Below, in pieces: positions 45,571 to 55,400 of a stretch of 64,000 nt of DNA. Under the pieces are notes generated by a model. The model saw nothing but the letters and a program-made list of their open reading frames with translations, searched no databases and was not told the DNA's origin. Positions within the stretch are counted from its first letter, which is position 1. Each line of letters begins with the position of its first letter. A program made the translations under genes and the position numbers. Location of the stretch: NCBI GenBank assembly GCA_963695415.1, contig CAVOGL010000006.1, positions 130,793-194,792 of the forward strand, given 5' to 3'. The DNA comes from CAVXWV01 sp963695415. GTDB lineage: Bacteria; Chloroflexota; Anaerolineae; Anaerolineales; UBA4823.

Positions 45571-47988
45571 ATGGCAATTTCTGATAACAGATCATCCCCA
45601 GACAACATTCCTGCGCATATACCCAGAGTGCTCGGAGGCAGGTACCAGATCCAATCGCTGATAGGACGCGGCGGTATGGCAGCTGTGTACAAGGCATACG
45701 ATCCGAACCTGCGGCGGACAGTGGCGGTGAAAATCATCCACTCCCACCTTTCGAACAACCCGGACTTCTTACGCCGCTTCGAGGAGGAAGCAACTTCGAT
45801 TGCGCGGCTGCGCCACCCCAATATTATCCAAATTTTCGACTTCAACCACGAGGGCAATAATTATTACATGGTCATGGAGTTCATCGCCGGTGAGACACTT
45901 CAGACTCGTTTGAAACGCCTGAAAGAGAGCAACCGGCGGCTTCCCTTCGATGAAGCGATCGGCTTTGCCAGCGATATCAGCCAGGCCGCGGCTGAAGCGC
46001 ACCAGCGCGGTATGATCCACCGGGATATAAAACCCGCCAACGTGATGATCAACGTGCACAACCGGGCTGTGCTGATGGATTTTGGGATTGCGCGCATGGT
46101 CGGGGGCTCGAGGCACACTGCCACAGGCGCTGTGCTGGGCACAGCCATGTATATGTCACCCGAGCAGATCCAGGGGATCCAGGCAGACACTCGCGCGGAT
46201 ATTTACTCGATTGGCGTGACCCTCTTCGAAATGCTAGGGGGCAGACCGCCTTTCGAGTCCGATTCGGCAATGACCTTGATGATGATGCATCTCAATGACC
46301 CGGTGCCGGATATCCGCAAGCTGTCGCCGGACGTACCGCTGGCGATGCTGGCAGTTATCGACAAAGCGCTTGCGAAGAACCGTGACCAGCGTTATCAGAG
46401 TGCGGGTGAATTGAACACTGCCATAAGAAAATGCCTGGATAGTGTAGATAAACCTCTACCGCCAGCCGCAGCGGCGATGGCAACCATCATCGAGCCGTTG
46501 AACAAGGCTCAACCCGGTAGTGACCGAACCATCATGGAACCCCTGGCGCCAGATTCAGTTGGGGGGAAGGACGTGAACGCAGTCACTGTCCAGAAAACCA
46601 GCTCGGGGCAGACGATCATTGAACGCACCGGTCACCCGGTGTCCGCAGGGCGCCCGGCAGCGCCTATGGCGGCGCCTGTGGCGGCGCCTGTGGCGGCGCC
46701 ACAGGCTGTCCCAACACCTGTGACTGATGATGGCAAACCGAAAAGCAGCCGCTTAGGGTTGTACATATTGGCACTCATCGCATTGGTGGTGCTGTGTGGG
46801 GGAGGATTTTTTGGATTCCAACGCTTCGTTTACCCAGAATTAACTCGTGAAGGCGGCGTTCTCGCAGGCTTGTTTTCCAACACCCCGGCAACGCCCGTGG
46901 TGCTAGTCGTCACCTCCACAGGAGACGCTGCCCAGGTGCAAGACGCCACACCAACCGAAATTGAAGCCACACCCACCCAGGCAGAAGCCACACAGACTCT
47001 TTCACCAACGGACACCGTTGAAGCGCCAACCTCCACGCCTTTGCCAGTCGTAATCGGCGGCGCGGACAAGATCGCCTATGTCAACGAAAGCAACATCTGG
47101 ATCGCCAACCTGGATGGCAGCCAGCTGACCCAACTCACCAGTGACGGTGCAGAGAAGAAATACCTGCGCTGGCTGCCCGATGGCTTAGGGTTGAGCTACA
47201 TCAGCGGGAAGTGCATCAAGACCCTTTCGATCGAGGGTGAAGACCAGGTGCTGACCTGTTTCCCAAACGTCGACTACCTCGATTCGTTTGAAGTATCACC
47301 GGACGGCAGCCAGGTGGTGATCAGCCTGGACAACCTGATCTACATGGTCCCCTTCGACACCCAGGCACTGGCTGAAGCAGACCGGCACAGCGACCTGGAA
47401 AGGATGGCAACCTGCACCGCGCTGGCGCCTTTCGAACGAAATGCCGGTCGATCGGTGCGCTGGTCAAACGACGGCACTAAATGGGCAATGATTGTAATTG
47501 GTGTGCTTAAAGATGGACGGCGAGGTGACCTGATCCACGTCTTCCCGATCGACCGCTGCATCCCCAACCCGCTGGTTGAGGTGCAGTTCCCTCCACCCCA
47601 CTTCTCCTACCGTGAGTACGAACGCAACCCCAGAATCGTCAGCTTCGACTGGGATGGCGATGCCCTGTTCAGTTTCAACAGTGAAAACCGTAATGACGGT
47701 TTTGGGAGCATGCAAATTTTCAACATGGAGTCGTTCCGGCACAGCGAAAACATCAACCCTATTGACGGGGTGTGCTGCTACCGGGACATGCAGTGGAGCC
47801 CGGATGGCAGCTACCTTGTGTTTGCCTTCCAGAATTACCTGCAGGGCGCTAACTCCACCACCCAAATCTATTACATACCTTACGGCAGCATAGGGACCGG
47901 CGCATCTTATGAGCCGCTGCCCCTGCCGATCATCACCAACCCAAGGGAGAAACCACAACCCGTATTAAGACCGGCTATCCAGCCCTGA
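45571..47988 (+). CDS. Transmembrane Ser/Thr protein kinase with TolB-like beta-propeller sensor
   Basis: 805 residues. The Hanks-type kinase domain (about 25-290) has glycine loop IGRGGMAAVYKA, VAVKIIH Lys, HRDIKPANVM and DFGIARM, with a Thr-rich activation loop (RHTATGAVLGTAMYM). The juxtamembrane linker has three T-[I]-[IM]-E sites (Thr305, Thr320, Thr348) and a proline/alanine repeat. One membrane helix (about 393-417) follows, then a T/P-rich stalk and an extracytoplasmic propeller of TolB/WD-like repeats (KIAYVNESNIWIANLDGSQLTQLT, ISPDGSQ-like). It probably phosphorylates the FHA exporter. No PASTA repeats. Confidence 0.92.
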   Translation: MAISDNRSSPDNIPAHIPRVLGGRYQIQSLIGRGGMAAVYKAYDPNLRRTVAVKIIHSHLSNNPDFLRRFEEEATSIARLRHPNIIQIFDFNHEGNNYYMVMEFIAGETLQTRLKRLKESNRRLPFDEAIGFASDISQAAAEAHQRGMIHRDIKPANVMINVHNRAVLMDFGIARMVGGSRHTATGAVLGTAMYMSPEQIQGIQADTRADIYSIGVTLFEMLGGRPPFESDSAMTLMMMHLNDPVPDIRKLSPDVPLAMLAVIDKALAKNRDQRYQSAGELNTAIRKCLDSVDKPLPPAAAAMATIIEPLNKAQPGSDRTIMEPLAPDSVGGKDVNAVTVQKTSSGQTIIERTGHPVSAGRPAAPMAAPVAAPVAAPQAVPTPVTDDGKPKSSRLGLYILALIALVVLCGGGFFGFQRFVYPELTREGGVLAGLFSNTPATPVVLVVTSTGDAAQVQDATPTEIEATPTQAEATQTLSPTDTVEAPTSTPLPVVIGGADKIAYVNESNIWIANLDGSQLTQLTSDGAEKKYLRWLPDGLGLSYISGKCIKTLSIEGEDQVLTCFPNVDYLDSFEVSPDGSQVVISLDNLIYMVPFDTQALAEADRHSDLERMATCTALAPFERNAGRSVRWSNDGTKWAMIVIGVLKDGRRGDLIHVFPIDRCIPNPLVEVQFPPPHFSYREYERNPRIVSFDWDGDALFSFNSENRNDGFGSMQIFNMESFRHSENINPIDGVCCYRDMQWSPDGSYLVFAFQNYLQGANSTTQIYYIPYGSIGTGASYEPLPLPIITNPREKPQPVLRPAIQP
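46660..46695 (+). repeat. Three 12-bp repeats in the kinase linker
   Basis: GCGCCTATGGCG, then GCGCCTGTGGCG twice, in tandem. Encodes an APMA/APVA alanine-proline run between the phosphosite cluster and the membrane helix. Confidence 0.8.
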
Positions 47989-48034
47989 CAAACCGAATCT
48001 CGTGACTACCACAAACGCCAAAGGAGGTGGTGCG

Positions 48035-48094
48035 ATGAACGCAGAAGCGATGAACGCAGAAGCGATGGACGCAGAAGCGATGGACGCAGAAGCA
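48035..48094 (+). repeat. Four 15-bp tandem repeats at the patatin N-terminus
   Basis: ATGAACGCAGAAGCG twice, then ATGGACGCAGAAGC(G/A) twice. Every copy starts with ATG in frame, so four possible starts exist. The first has the ribosome site. Confidence 0.85.
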
Positions 48095-50167
48095 AAACAA
48101 ACTATTGACGCAGCCAAACAGGAGAAGCGATCTCCTGGAGGCTCAAAAACCAAGAAACGCGGCTTCGTGATGACCGGAGGCGGTGCAAAAGGTCTCTACG
48201 AAGCCGGTGTTATCCATGCCTTCCACATCACCAACATGGAATTCGATATCATCACCGGATCATCGATCGGGGCGATGAACAGCGTGTTCTTTGCCGAGTA
48301 CCAGTATCGCAAAAGACAGCTCCCTGCCGAGGTCCGTCAGGACCCGGAGAAAGCAGTCGATGCAATGGATGACCTGATCAAAGCATACCACCATGCCTGG
48401 CTGCTGATGCCTGACAAGAAGATCATCGATGACAGCGAGAGTGGACCCATCGGTAAGTTAAAAAACGACCTGGTGGAATTTGACCTCAGCCTGCCGCAGA
48501 TTGTCAGCCTGCTGTGGTGGTGGACAGACCCGGAGCGTAAATCGATACCATCCCCAAAGGTATGGCCCGCATTGATGAAACTGGGGCGCGAGCTGATCGA
48601 ACGACTGGGAGGTACTTCCAAGCTGCTCGAGATCATTAAGTCGGATGATGAATCACGCTTCCAGACGGCTATACGTACCTATCTGCACAGGTTTGGCATG
48701 GACCGCTCCCTGATTCCTGCCGGCGAAGGAGACAATGTCCTGCGGGATGTTTTCACCCTGCCTGTTTCACCGCTGCGAGCGGAGCACCTGGACGGCAGGA
48801 TGTGGACCGACGCAGATGAGACCGCCGCGAAATTCAGCCTGGTAGAACCCGACCGGACGCTGCGAGATTACGCCCAGGCGGACATCACCGTACGCCTGAC
48901 TCGGGCAAACTACCGCACCGGGCGCCTGGAAATCTCCACATACATGGATCCTGAGGATTTTATCCGCTATATGAACAAACAGGCTTGGCGCGTCGAGGTC
49001 TCAGACCCGCACACGCTCCCGCTGAGCAGTTTCCGCCTGCAGATGCCCGGCAACCCCAATGCGCTCAACGCAGCGATTGCATCTGGTCGCTTCCCAGGCG
49101 TTTTCTCACCTTATCCGGTCAGCGAGATCTATCCTGCGGACGATCCGGACAATGCGCTTTTGTACCGCATGTTTAATAACTGGATGGACGACCAGGAAAC
49201 TGTAGACCAGCTGGGTCATTCATATGAGGCGGTGGCGGCAAAAACCAGTGAAGACTTGAAACCCTGGGATACGCTGACGGCGCGCTGGCAAAATGCAGAA
49301 AATATGCGCATGATTTTCCCGAAAGAATCTGACGCCTACCTGGACGGCGGTGCCATCGATAACACACCCGCCAACAGCGCAATCGACGCAGCAAGGGAAT
49401 GGGTGGACAGGGAAAGAATCTCCAAACGCGATGCGCTGCTGGAGGTGTTTATCGTCTTCCTGCACGCAGAACCCAGCATCGATCTTGTTCATACTGAAGA
49501 TCCCAACCTCATCGAAGTGGTCGGTCGAACGCTGGATATCCAGGGATCAGCAAAGCTTTCCAACGAAGCGGTCAACCTGGAAACGATCAACCGCTTCGGA
49601 CAGCGGGGCGAAACTCTCGGCAGGACGCTTCAGGTGCTTCTTGACAGCTACCAGGAAACACTGGCACAAATGCCTGAAGGGCAAAGGGAAAGTGTGGAAG
49701 CAGGCATCCGCGAACGCGCCCGCCAGGCCAGGCAGCGCGGATACATCGGCAGGGATGCTGATGGGATCCTTGAGCGCATTGCCGGTTGGACAGAGGCAAC
49801 CATCGACACACTGCCGCTGCATGTGGAAGCGGTCAAGGTTTACCCCGAGGATATGCCGCTGAGCACGCTGCAGTTCACTGAACGCCTGGGCTACCGCCAG
49901 GAAAACGCCATCGAGATGCTGGTGATGGGATGCTACAACACTCTCTGGGCTTTACGCACCCATTTGGATCAATCCAGGAACGTTGTGGACGAACAGGACA
50001 GACAGGTTCTGGAACTGGTGCGCAAATGGATGGGGAACGTCGAGATCCCGGAGGAAAGCCGCGAAACTTACGAACAACACCAGCAGGTGAAAGCGAATTG
50101 GAAGTGCCAGCGCACGCAGTGTGTGTACCACGCCAAACACTGCCCGCACGGCGCGAAAAGTTCTTAG
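48035..50167 (+). CDS. Large patatin-like phospholipase/acyl hydrolase
   Basis: 710 residues from ATG 48035, seven bases after AAGGAGG; a GTG at 48002 is in frame but has no ribosome site. The N-terminus is four MNAEA/MDAEA repeats, then a Lys-rich segment. The patatin fold has the oxyanion loop TGGGAKGLYEAG, the nucleophile Ser in GSSIGAMNS and the catalytic Asp in LDGGAIDN. The long C-terminal half is helical with Cys and His residues at the very end (CQRTQCVYHAKHC). It lies 46 bases after the kinase, so it likely belongs to the same envelope-lipid system. Confidence 0.87.
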   Translation: MNAEAMNAEAMDAEAMDAEAKQTIDAAKQEKRSPGGSKTKKRGFVMTGGGAKGLYEAGVIHAFHITNMEFDIITGSSIGAMNSVFFAEYQYRKRQLPAEVRQDPEKAVDAMDDLIKAYHHAWLLMPDKKIIDDSESGPIGKLKNDLVEFDLSLPQIVSLLWWWTDPERKSIPSPKVWPALMKLGRELIERLGGTSKLLEIIKSDDESRFQTAIRTYLHRFGMDRSLIPAGEGDNVLRDVFTLPVSPLRAEHLDGRMWTDADETAAKFSLVEPDRTLRDYAQADITVRLTRANYRTGRLEISTYMDPEDFIRYMNKQAWRVEVSDPHTLPLSSFRLQMPGNPNALNAAIASGRFPGVFSPYPVSEIYPADDPDNALLYRMFNNWMDDQETVDQLGHSYEAVAAKTSEDLKPWDTLTARWQNAENMRMIFPKESDAYLDGGAIDNTPANSAIDAAREWVDRERISKRDALLEVFIVFLHAEPSIDLVHTEDPNLIEVVGRTLDIQGSAKLSNEAVNLETINRFGQRGETLGRTLQVLLDSYQETLAQMPEGQRESVEAGIRERARQARQRGYIGRDADGILERIAGWTEATIDTLPLHVEAVKVYPEDMPLSTLQFTERLGYRQENAIEMLVMGCYNTLWALRTHLDQSRNVVDEQDRQVLELVRKWMGNVEIPEESRETYEQHQQVKANWKCQRTQCVYHAKHCPHGAKSS

Positions 50168-50296
50168 GTCCTTCCGGCACACCCAGGTTCCTGAGCTCGA
50201 AAGAGCATTATCGACCGCTCGCCAACCAGAACCGATTAATGATTGGGGTAAAATCTTAAGCAGAAACTTCTGGAAAGGATCCGGTTCGCAGGTAAC

Positions 50297-51958
50297 TTGA
50301 CTGTAAAACAGAAACGCGTATTCCTCGTGCTCATCCTGATCGGGATCGTGTACTTCCTGATCTTCATCCTGCCCAATTCGAAAGGTGCAGATGCTCCCGA
50401 TATGGTTTCCATATTCGAGCCTGACGAGGGCATCCAGTATGGTCACCCACTGCGCATGCTTTCAGGCGGAGATACTTTCAAGGATTCGCTGCGGAAGTTC
50501 ATCTTTTACCAGCACTACTACTACGGTTACCCGTTCTACATCACCTCGATCGCCACCGCCCTGCTTCCGGTCAGGCTGGTAACTGGCGGGTTCGAAAACA
50601 CCACGCTGAACATGCTCTGGATGCGCCAGATGGTCAGCGTGCTGCCGATGATCCTGGCAGCGCTCATCCTGGTGTATTTGCAGACCAGATTCAAGAAGTG
50701 GTTCGCCAGCATCGCCACTTTCATCTTCCTGCTGACCGTTCCTGCAGTCTTCGAAAACAGCATGTGGTGGCACCCTGACTCGCTGACAGTGTTATTCATC
50801 GTGCTTACATTTTTCTTTCTGGACCGCGATGATCTGTCCTTCGGAACCAATTTTTACCTGGCAGCAGTCGCCTGTGGTCTGGCAACAGCGACCAAGCTGC
50901 TCGGATTATTCTTCTTCCTGGCGATCCCAATTTATATCTTGATGGGACTTTCCCAAAAAAAAGTGGATACCAAGGCGGCTCTGCGCAGCGCTGTCTTCTT
51001 TGTGCTGCTGATGCTGCTTACGTTCGTTGTGTCCAACCCATTCTTGCTGGAGTCTGGAAACCGCAGCTTCGCATTTGACATCCAGGTCAACCAGGCAGAA
51101 TCGATGTCTTCAGGCTGGAGCGTTTATTATGCGGGTGGTCCAACTGCCTGGTACCCGATGATCAAGGAGTATTACGGCAGCTTCCTGTTCATCGCACTTG
51201 CCTTCCTGGTTGCCGGACTCTGCATCTGGAAAAACCACCGGCGTCTATTGAACACTCTCATCCTTGCCTGGACGATCCCATACCTTTTGTACGTGTTGTT
51301 CGTCATCGTGATCAAGCCCCACCACTTCTTATTGGGCACACTATTACCGCTGTATTCCAGCCTCGCAGCCGTGTTCATCGTGCTGCCTCTCCCAAATTTC
51401 TCCCAGGGGAGGGAATCCTGGTTTAGAGCACAAATCCCGCGGCTTTTGACCACAATTGTGGTGGTGGCTGTTATCGGCTCACAATTCGTCCATAATATTT
51501 CCCTTGACTTCGAGCTTTATTTTGAGACAGTGAACAAAGAAACGGATAATGAAATCATCGGCTTTTACCATGAACTCGAAGAAGATTATTTATACCGGCT
51601 GCCTGAAGAGAGGAAATTTAATGTCCTGCGGGATATACGCGCCTACTTCCCCAGAAGCGACAGGTGGGCGGTTTCCGTGCGCTCCCGTCCAATCACTTAT
51701 GAAGTTGTTCGAGATGACAATGCGCACATCATCATGATCTGGAACCAGCGCGCAATGGATTACACAGCTCCCGATACTCTGGAGAATGCCATCGACCGCG
51801 AATTCATGGAACAGGTTTTTGATTTCTACACGGATGTCCGAGCAGCATCAGAAGACCACAGGGAGGCATTAAAAGGATACATTCTGCTACGCAAAACTGG
51901 CTGTTGTTCAGCGTTTATAATGGATAATATCTACGAACAATACTTCCCCAGGGAATGA
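50297..51958 (+). CDS. GT-C/dolichyl-phosphate-mannose-type membrane glycosyltransferase
   Basis: 553 residues with about nine membrane helices. After the first helix comes the catalytic-type motif EPDEG on the external face, as in PMT/ArnT-like GT-C enzymes. The middle is hydrophobic with short loops, and a soluble C-terminal domain starts near residue 430. Such enzymes transfer a sugar from a polyprenyl phosphate to proteins or lipids outside the membrane. Start is a TTG. It may glycosylate the lipoprotein or exported product of the FHA-exporter cluster; this is a guess from adjacency. Confidence 0.8.
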   Translation: MTVKQKRVFLVLILIGIVYFLIFILPNSKGADAPDMVSIFEPDEGIQYGHPLRMLSGGDTFKDSLRKFIFYQHYYYGYPFYITSIATALLPVRLVTGGFENTTLNMLWMRQMVSVLPMILAALILVYLQTRFKKWFASIATFIFLLTVPAVFENSMWWHPDSLTVLFIVLTFFFLDRDDLSFGTNFYLAAVACGLATATKLLGLFFFLAIPIYILMGLSQKKVDTKAALRSAVFFVLLMLLTFVVSNPFLLESGNRSFAFDIQVNQAESMSSGWSVYYAGGPTAWYPMIKEYYGSFLFIALAFLVAGLCIWKNHRRLLNTLILAWTIPYLLYVLFVIVIKPHHFLLGTLLPLYSSLAAVFIVLPLPNFSQGRESWFRAQIPRLLTTIVVVAVIGSQFVHNISLDFELYFETVNKETDNEIIGFYHELEEDYLYRLPEERKFNVLRDIRAYFPRSDRWAVSVRSRPITYEVVRDDNAHIIMIWNQRAMDYTAPDTLENAIDREFMEQVFDFYTDVRAASEDHREALKGYILLRKTGCCSAFIMDNIYEQYFPRE

Positions 51959-52005
51959 GTTCTAGAGTGATGGAAACAGAACGGTTCATTTAACAGGAGG
52001 AAACA

Positions 52006-52413
52006 TTGGATAAGAAAGGTAAATTTGTGACAGGTGAGGTGAAATCATTCAAGGCGTCAAAAAAGAAGAAAGCCGTTGATGTAATCATCCCCCCTGGTCT
52101 GGCAAAGAAATTCGACGTGGAAAGTAAACCAATGCCGGATGACCTGCCAGAAAATTGGGACGGCTACCAGCTCACATGGATTAATAACATCGGTTTGAAG
52201 AAGAAATCCGACACCAGGGATACACCTGACGATTTTTATGAAATCCAGATCAAGAAAGATGCTGTCAAAGGCAAAAAAGATATCGTCGTCGTATATTGGG
52301 ATGGCTCTAATGTAGTCGGTGTCTCGAAAGCTGATTATGGTGATCTCGATGGTGACACGATCTCCGTTCGCTTAAACCTGGAAGATCCTCCAATCGGTCT
52401 TGGTGGGCGTTAA
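52006..52413 (+). CDS. Hypothetical protein, 135 aa
   Basis: TTG start right after AGGAGGAAACA. Lys-rich N-terminus (TGEVKSFKASKKKKAVDVIIPPGL) followed by a beta-rich domain with a tail of acidic Asp/Gly residues (DYGDLDGDT). No membrane or signal. Family not recognised. It converges with the cyclase gene, 30 bases away. Confidence 0.6.
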   Translation: MDKKGKFVTGEVKSFKASKKKKAVDVIIPPGLAKKFDVESKPMPDDLPENWDGYQLTWINNIGLKKKSDTRDTPDDFYEIQIKKDAVKGKKDIVVVYWDGSNVVGVSKADYGDLDGDTISVRLNLEDPPIGLGGR

Positions 52414-52443
52414 GCCTCTACCAGGAATACGGTCCTACTACAA

Positions 52444-55400
52444 CTAAGATTGGAAAGCCGCCTCCCATTCGCTGATGATTTCCCTGTGAAATGGGACTGA
52501 TTCAAGGAATGAGCGGCGCATCCTTTCATCATTAATTTTCTCGGCGCGTGATTGCAGCATTTGGTAAGCCTGCTGCAAAATGCTCCCTGCACGCTGGTTT
52601 CTGTCTTTTTCAAGTACCTGATAACAGCTAAGGTAGATGTGGAGAGGCTCATCTGTGCCTTCCAGCGAACCACCGGCATCCAGATAGCTGAGGATAGAGT
52701 CGGTATAGTCACGGGCAGCATCAAACTCGCCTTTTTTCAAGGCGGCGCGCGCCAGACCAGCTAAAGGTTCTGCTGCCAGGTTTTCCTGTGTTAGTTCTCT
52801 ACGGATAAATACAGCGTGTTGATATGCCCTGGCTGCGGCATCGAGATCATCCATAGCACACCAGGCATGACCCTGGTAAGTCCATGACCAGGCTTCGGCG
52901 CTGCGGTCACCCGTGTCACAGGCAATCTCATTTGCCCTGGCAAGGTACGAAAGCGCCTGGCTGGTTTCCCCAATATGGATATAAGCTGCGCTGAGATTAA
53001 TCAACGCATATGCCTCACCTTCCAGGGAGCCAACCTCCCGGTTGATGCGCAGGTTCTGCTCACAGTAACTTCTCGATGAAGTGTAATCACCCAAGATTCC
53101 TGACACCCATCCCAGGTTCCCGAGAACCAATCCCTCCCCGCGGCGATAACCTACCTTTTGGGCAATGGCTAGCGATTCCAGGTAGCAGGCTAACACCTGA
53201 GAATAATCTCCAAGGGAACCAGCAAGAATGCCCAGGTTGTTTAAAACCATCGCTTCATCCATTAAGTTGCCAACCTCCTGAGCTATCTTGCGGCTTTCTT
53301 CAAAACACTGCTGAACTGACGATAATTCTCTGGTTTCCATGGCAATCAAACCCGACATATTCAAAAGCTTGCCCAGCCAGGAAAGCTCGTTTTCCTGGCG
53401 AGCCGTTTGTATCGCCTCAGCCACAATGTCTAATGCCAACGAATAAGATGCCTGGCGGTAAAGAGCCATAGCCCAGGTAATCGTCGCTTCCAAAGTCCCC
53501 GCATGGAAGCCCGCTTCCTGGGCGAGTCCAACCGCCTGTTCAGCCAGTTCAGCAGCTTTAGCATAATCACCAATAACCATATAATATGTGGCGTAACGAT
53601 CGCTGATCCTCGCCATGCGAGTCTGCCAATCGAATAAGGATATTTCCTCGCCAATCATTGCTGACTGCTCATCGAGAATTTCTGCCAGAGCGTCCAAAAT
53701 CCCCAGATGGTCGGAATAATTTCCCAACAAATTATTTAAATTCTCAATCTCAACCAGGAGGTCAAATCGCAGGCTGCGCTCACTCTCACCCGCCAGTTTC
53801 AATGCACGCCTGTAAAAATCGAATGCCAGGCGGTTGCGATACACGTCTCGAGCCTGCTCACCCGCTTTCTGGAGATAGAGAAGCGCTTTTGGGTCATTGC
53901 CTGATGTCTCACTATGGAAGGCTAGCTGCCCAAAATGCTGGCTCAGGTCACCAGCATAAATTCTTTCGATCGCCTCTACGATACGAGCATGGTACTTTTT
54001 GCGCTGGGTCAGGAGCATCATTTCATACGCCACATCCCGCAGCAGATTGTGTTTGAACAGGTACCGAACTTCATCCAGGGCAACCCAAATCGAAGCCGCC
54101 TCCGCATTATTCACTTTCTCTGACAGGTTCTCCTCATTCTCCAGAACACCGTCAAGCAGGTTAAAGGCAAATTCACGTCCGATCACCGCAGCTGCGTGCA
54201 CAACATTTTTCACCTTTAGATCCAGCCGGTCCAGCCGGGCAACCAACAATGAGCGCACGTCTGCTGGTAAAGGCTGCTGGGAATATTCTTCTACCAGGTG
54301 ATATTGATCATGGCGATATTCGATGAAATTGCCTTCCTGCAAATAACGGATGATCTGTTCGGTATAAAATGGGTTGCCATCCGCTCGTTCGATAAGCAGT
54401 CTGCCCAGATCATCTGAAACTGGCGCACCTAATTCGTTGGCAGCCATCCGTACCAAATCGTCTGGTTGGACCTCATCCAACAGGATGGAATCATACGGAA
54501 GGTTATCTCCCAATAACGCCTGTCTTCCCCGGTTACGCGCCGTAGCAAGGATGCCAACCGGGTATACCTGACTCTCATCTGATAGCAGACTACGGGCAAA
54601 CCGGGGCAAGAAATTGCGTGTTTCTTCATCTAACCAGTGGACATCCTCCAGGAATATGATCACAGGTTTCTGCAGGCTGATGGCTTTAAAAAATGAGGTC
54701 AATGCAATTTGGATATTTTCACCCCTGCTTTCCGGATCCAGCTGGCTGAAAAGCGAATCAGACCAGAATAAGTTCACCAACCCGCCCAGGAAAGACCGCG
54801 TGCGGTCTAATTCTTCAGCCAGTTCCACATGCTTAACCATTGTTTCTTCGATCAGGTCATCCAGGATGCGGTTGAAGCTGCGCTTGTTACGCGCCTCTGG
54901 ATTGGCTTCCGTTTGTTCGAAATAACGCAGAAGCCAGTACCGGATTGGATTCAAGGGTTCGCGCAGGATTTCGTCCGTCTGGCAGGTTGCCCACTGCAGC
55001 GGCTTCCCTTGATCCTCCAATTTTTCAGCGAAGACATGCAGCAGGCGGCTTTTACCGATGCCAGCTTCACCCAGAACCACCATTGCCCCGGGTGATTTTC
55101 CGTTCCCCAATGGATCCCCATTGGAGCGCCATAAAGGTTCACAGAATTCCTCCAGCCGGACCAATTCTGCCTGCCTGCCAACCATTTTTCCGCTAAAAAA
55201 AGATTTATCGTCCAATTTGCGTTCAACCAGGATATAGACAGGCTGCTTCCTGGCAAACCCTTTAAATTCTTTTTCGCCTTCGAAATCAAAATCGAATAAG
55301 TGCCGGGCTTTGCGCATGATACCTTCATCTACCCAGATCTCACCGCGCCTTGCCGCTGTCATGAAACGCGCTGCCAGGTTAAGCCCCCAACCATAACAGG

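Noticed and set aside
49350..49862. 170-codon frame inside the large patatin
   Set aside because: Out-of-frame shadow. The patatin catalytic Asp region is coded in the main frame.
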